A stretch of DNA of 5,443 nt from CBDUBU01 sp965365465 (lineage in GTDB: Bacteria; Bacteroidota; Rhodothermia; Rhodothermales; DASSAV01): positions 1-5,443 of the forward strand of contig CBDUBU010000280.1 of the NCBI GenBank assembly GCA_965365465.1, in the 5' to 3' direction. This document shows positions 5,438-5,443 of the stretch, piece by piece. Numbering within the stretch: position 1 is the first letter of the stretch; every line of letters starts with the position of its first letter. The position numbers and the translations under genes were made by a program. The notes under the pieces were generated by a model. It had not been told where the DNA came from and made no database searches. It was given only the letters and a program-made list of their open reading frames with translations.

Positions 5438-5443
5438 GCCTTC

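Overview
The window is a metal-homeostasis neighbourhood from a fairly GC-rich bacterium (GC judged by eye). It probably has a respiratory chain, because a membrane-anchored c-type cytochrome is present. The sequence does not support assigning a phylum. The copper genes resemble those of many Firmicutes, Chloroflexota, Acidobacteriota and Gemmatimonadota, and the rest are poorly characterised families. No rRNA, tRNA, CRISPR array, insertion sequence or attachment site was seen.

Left part, minus strand (1-1348): a CsoR-type Cu(I) sensor is followed after 22 nt by the first 348 residues of a Cu(I)-exporting P1B-ATPase (CopA), whose C-terminal part lies beyond the left edge. Upstream of csoR, at 1467-1487, is a sequence that reads on the minus strand as a G-run followed by GTATGGTA. 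It resembles known CsoR operators and suggests the pair is derepressed by copper.

Middle (1349-2309): a 326-bp divergent spacer separates csoR from a plus-strand gene for a single-heme, N-terminally anchored cytochrome c with a His-rich tail. A weak terminator-like hairpin with a T-run lies just after it and overlaps the 3' end of the convergent channel gene.

Right part, minus strand (2287-5437): four tightly packed genes run towards the cytochrome. In transcription order they are a Met-rich four-helix membrane protein (DUF4396-like), a lipoprotein with what I read as three degenerate cell-wall-binding-repeat-2 (CWB2) modules, a small Gly-rich protein with two membrane helices, and a potassium-channel-like membrane protein with a TLGMGN filter and a large cytoplasmic domain. 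Junctions of a 1-nt gap, a 17-nt overlap and a 4-nt ATGA overlap indicate one translationally coupled operon. Every product is predicted to be in or on the membrane. I know of no described system with this composition, and it is the most interesting part of the window. A link to copper handling is inferred only from the neighbours and the Met-rich protein.
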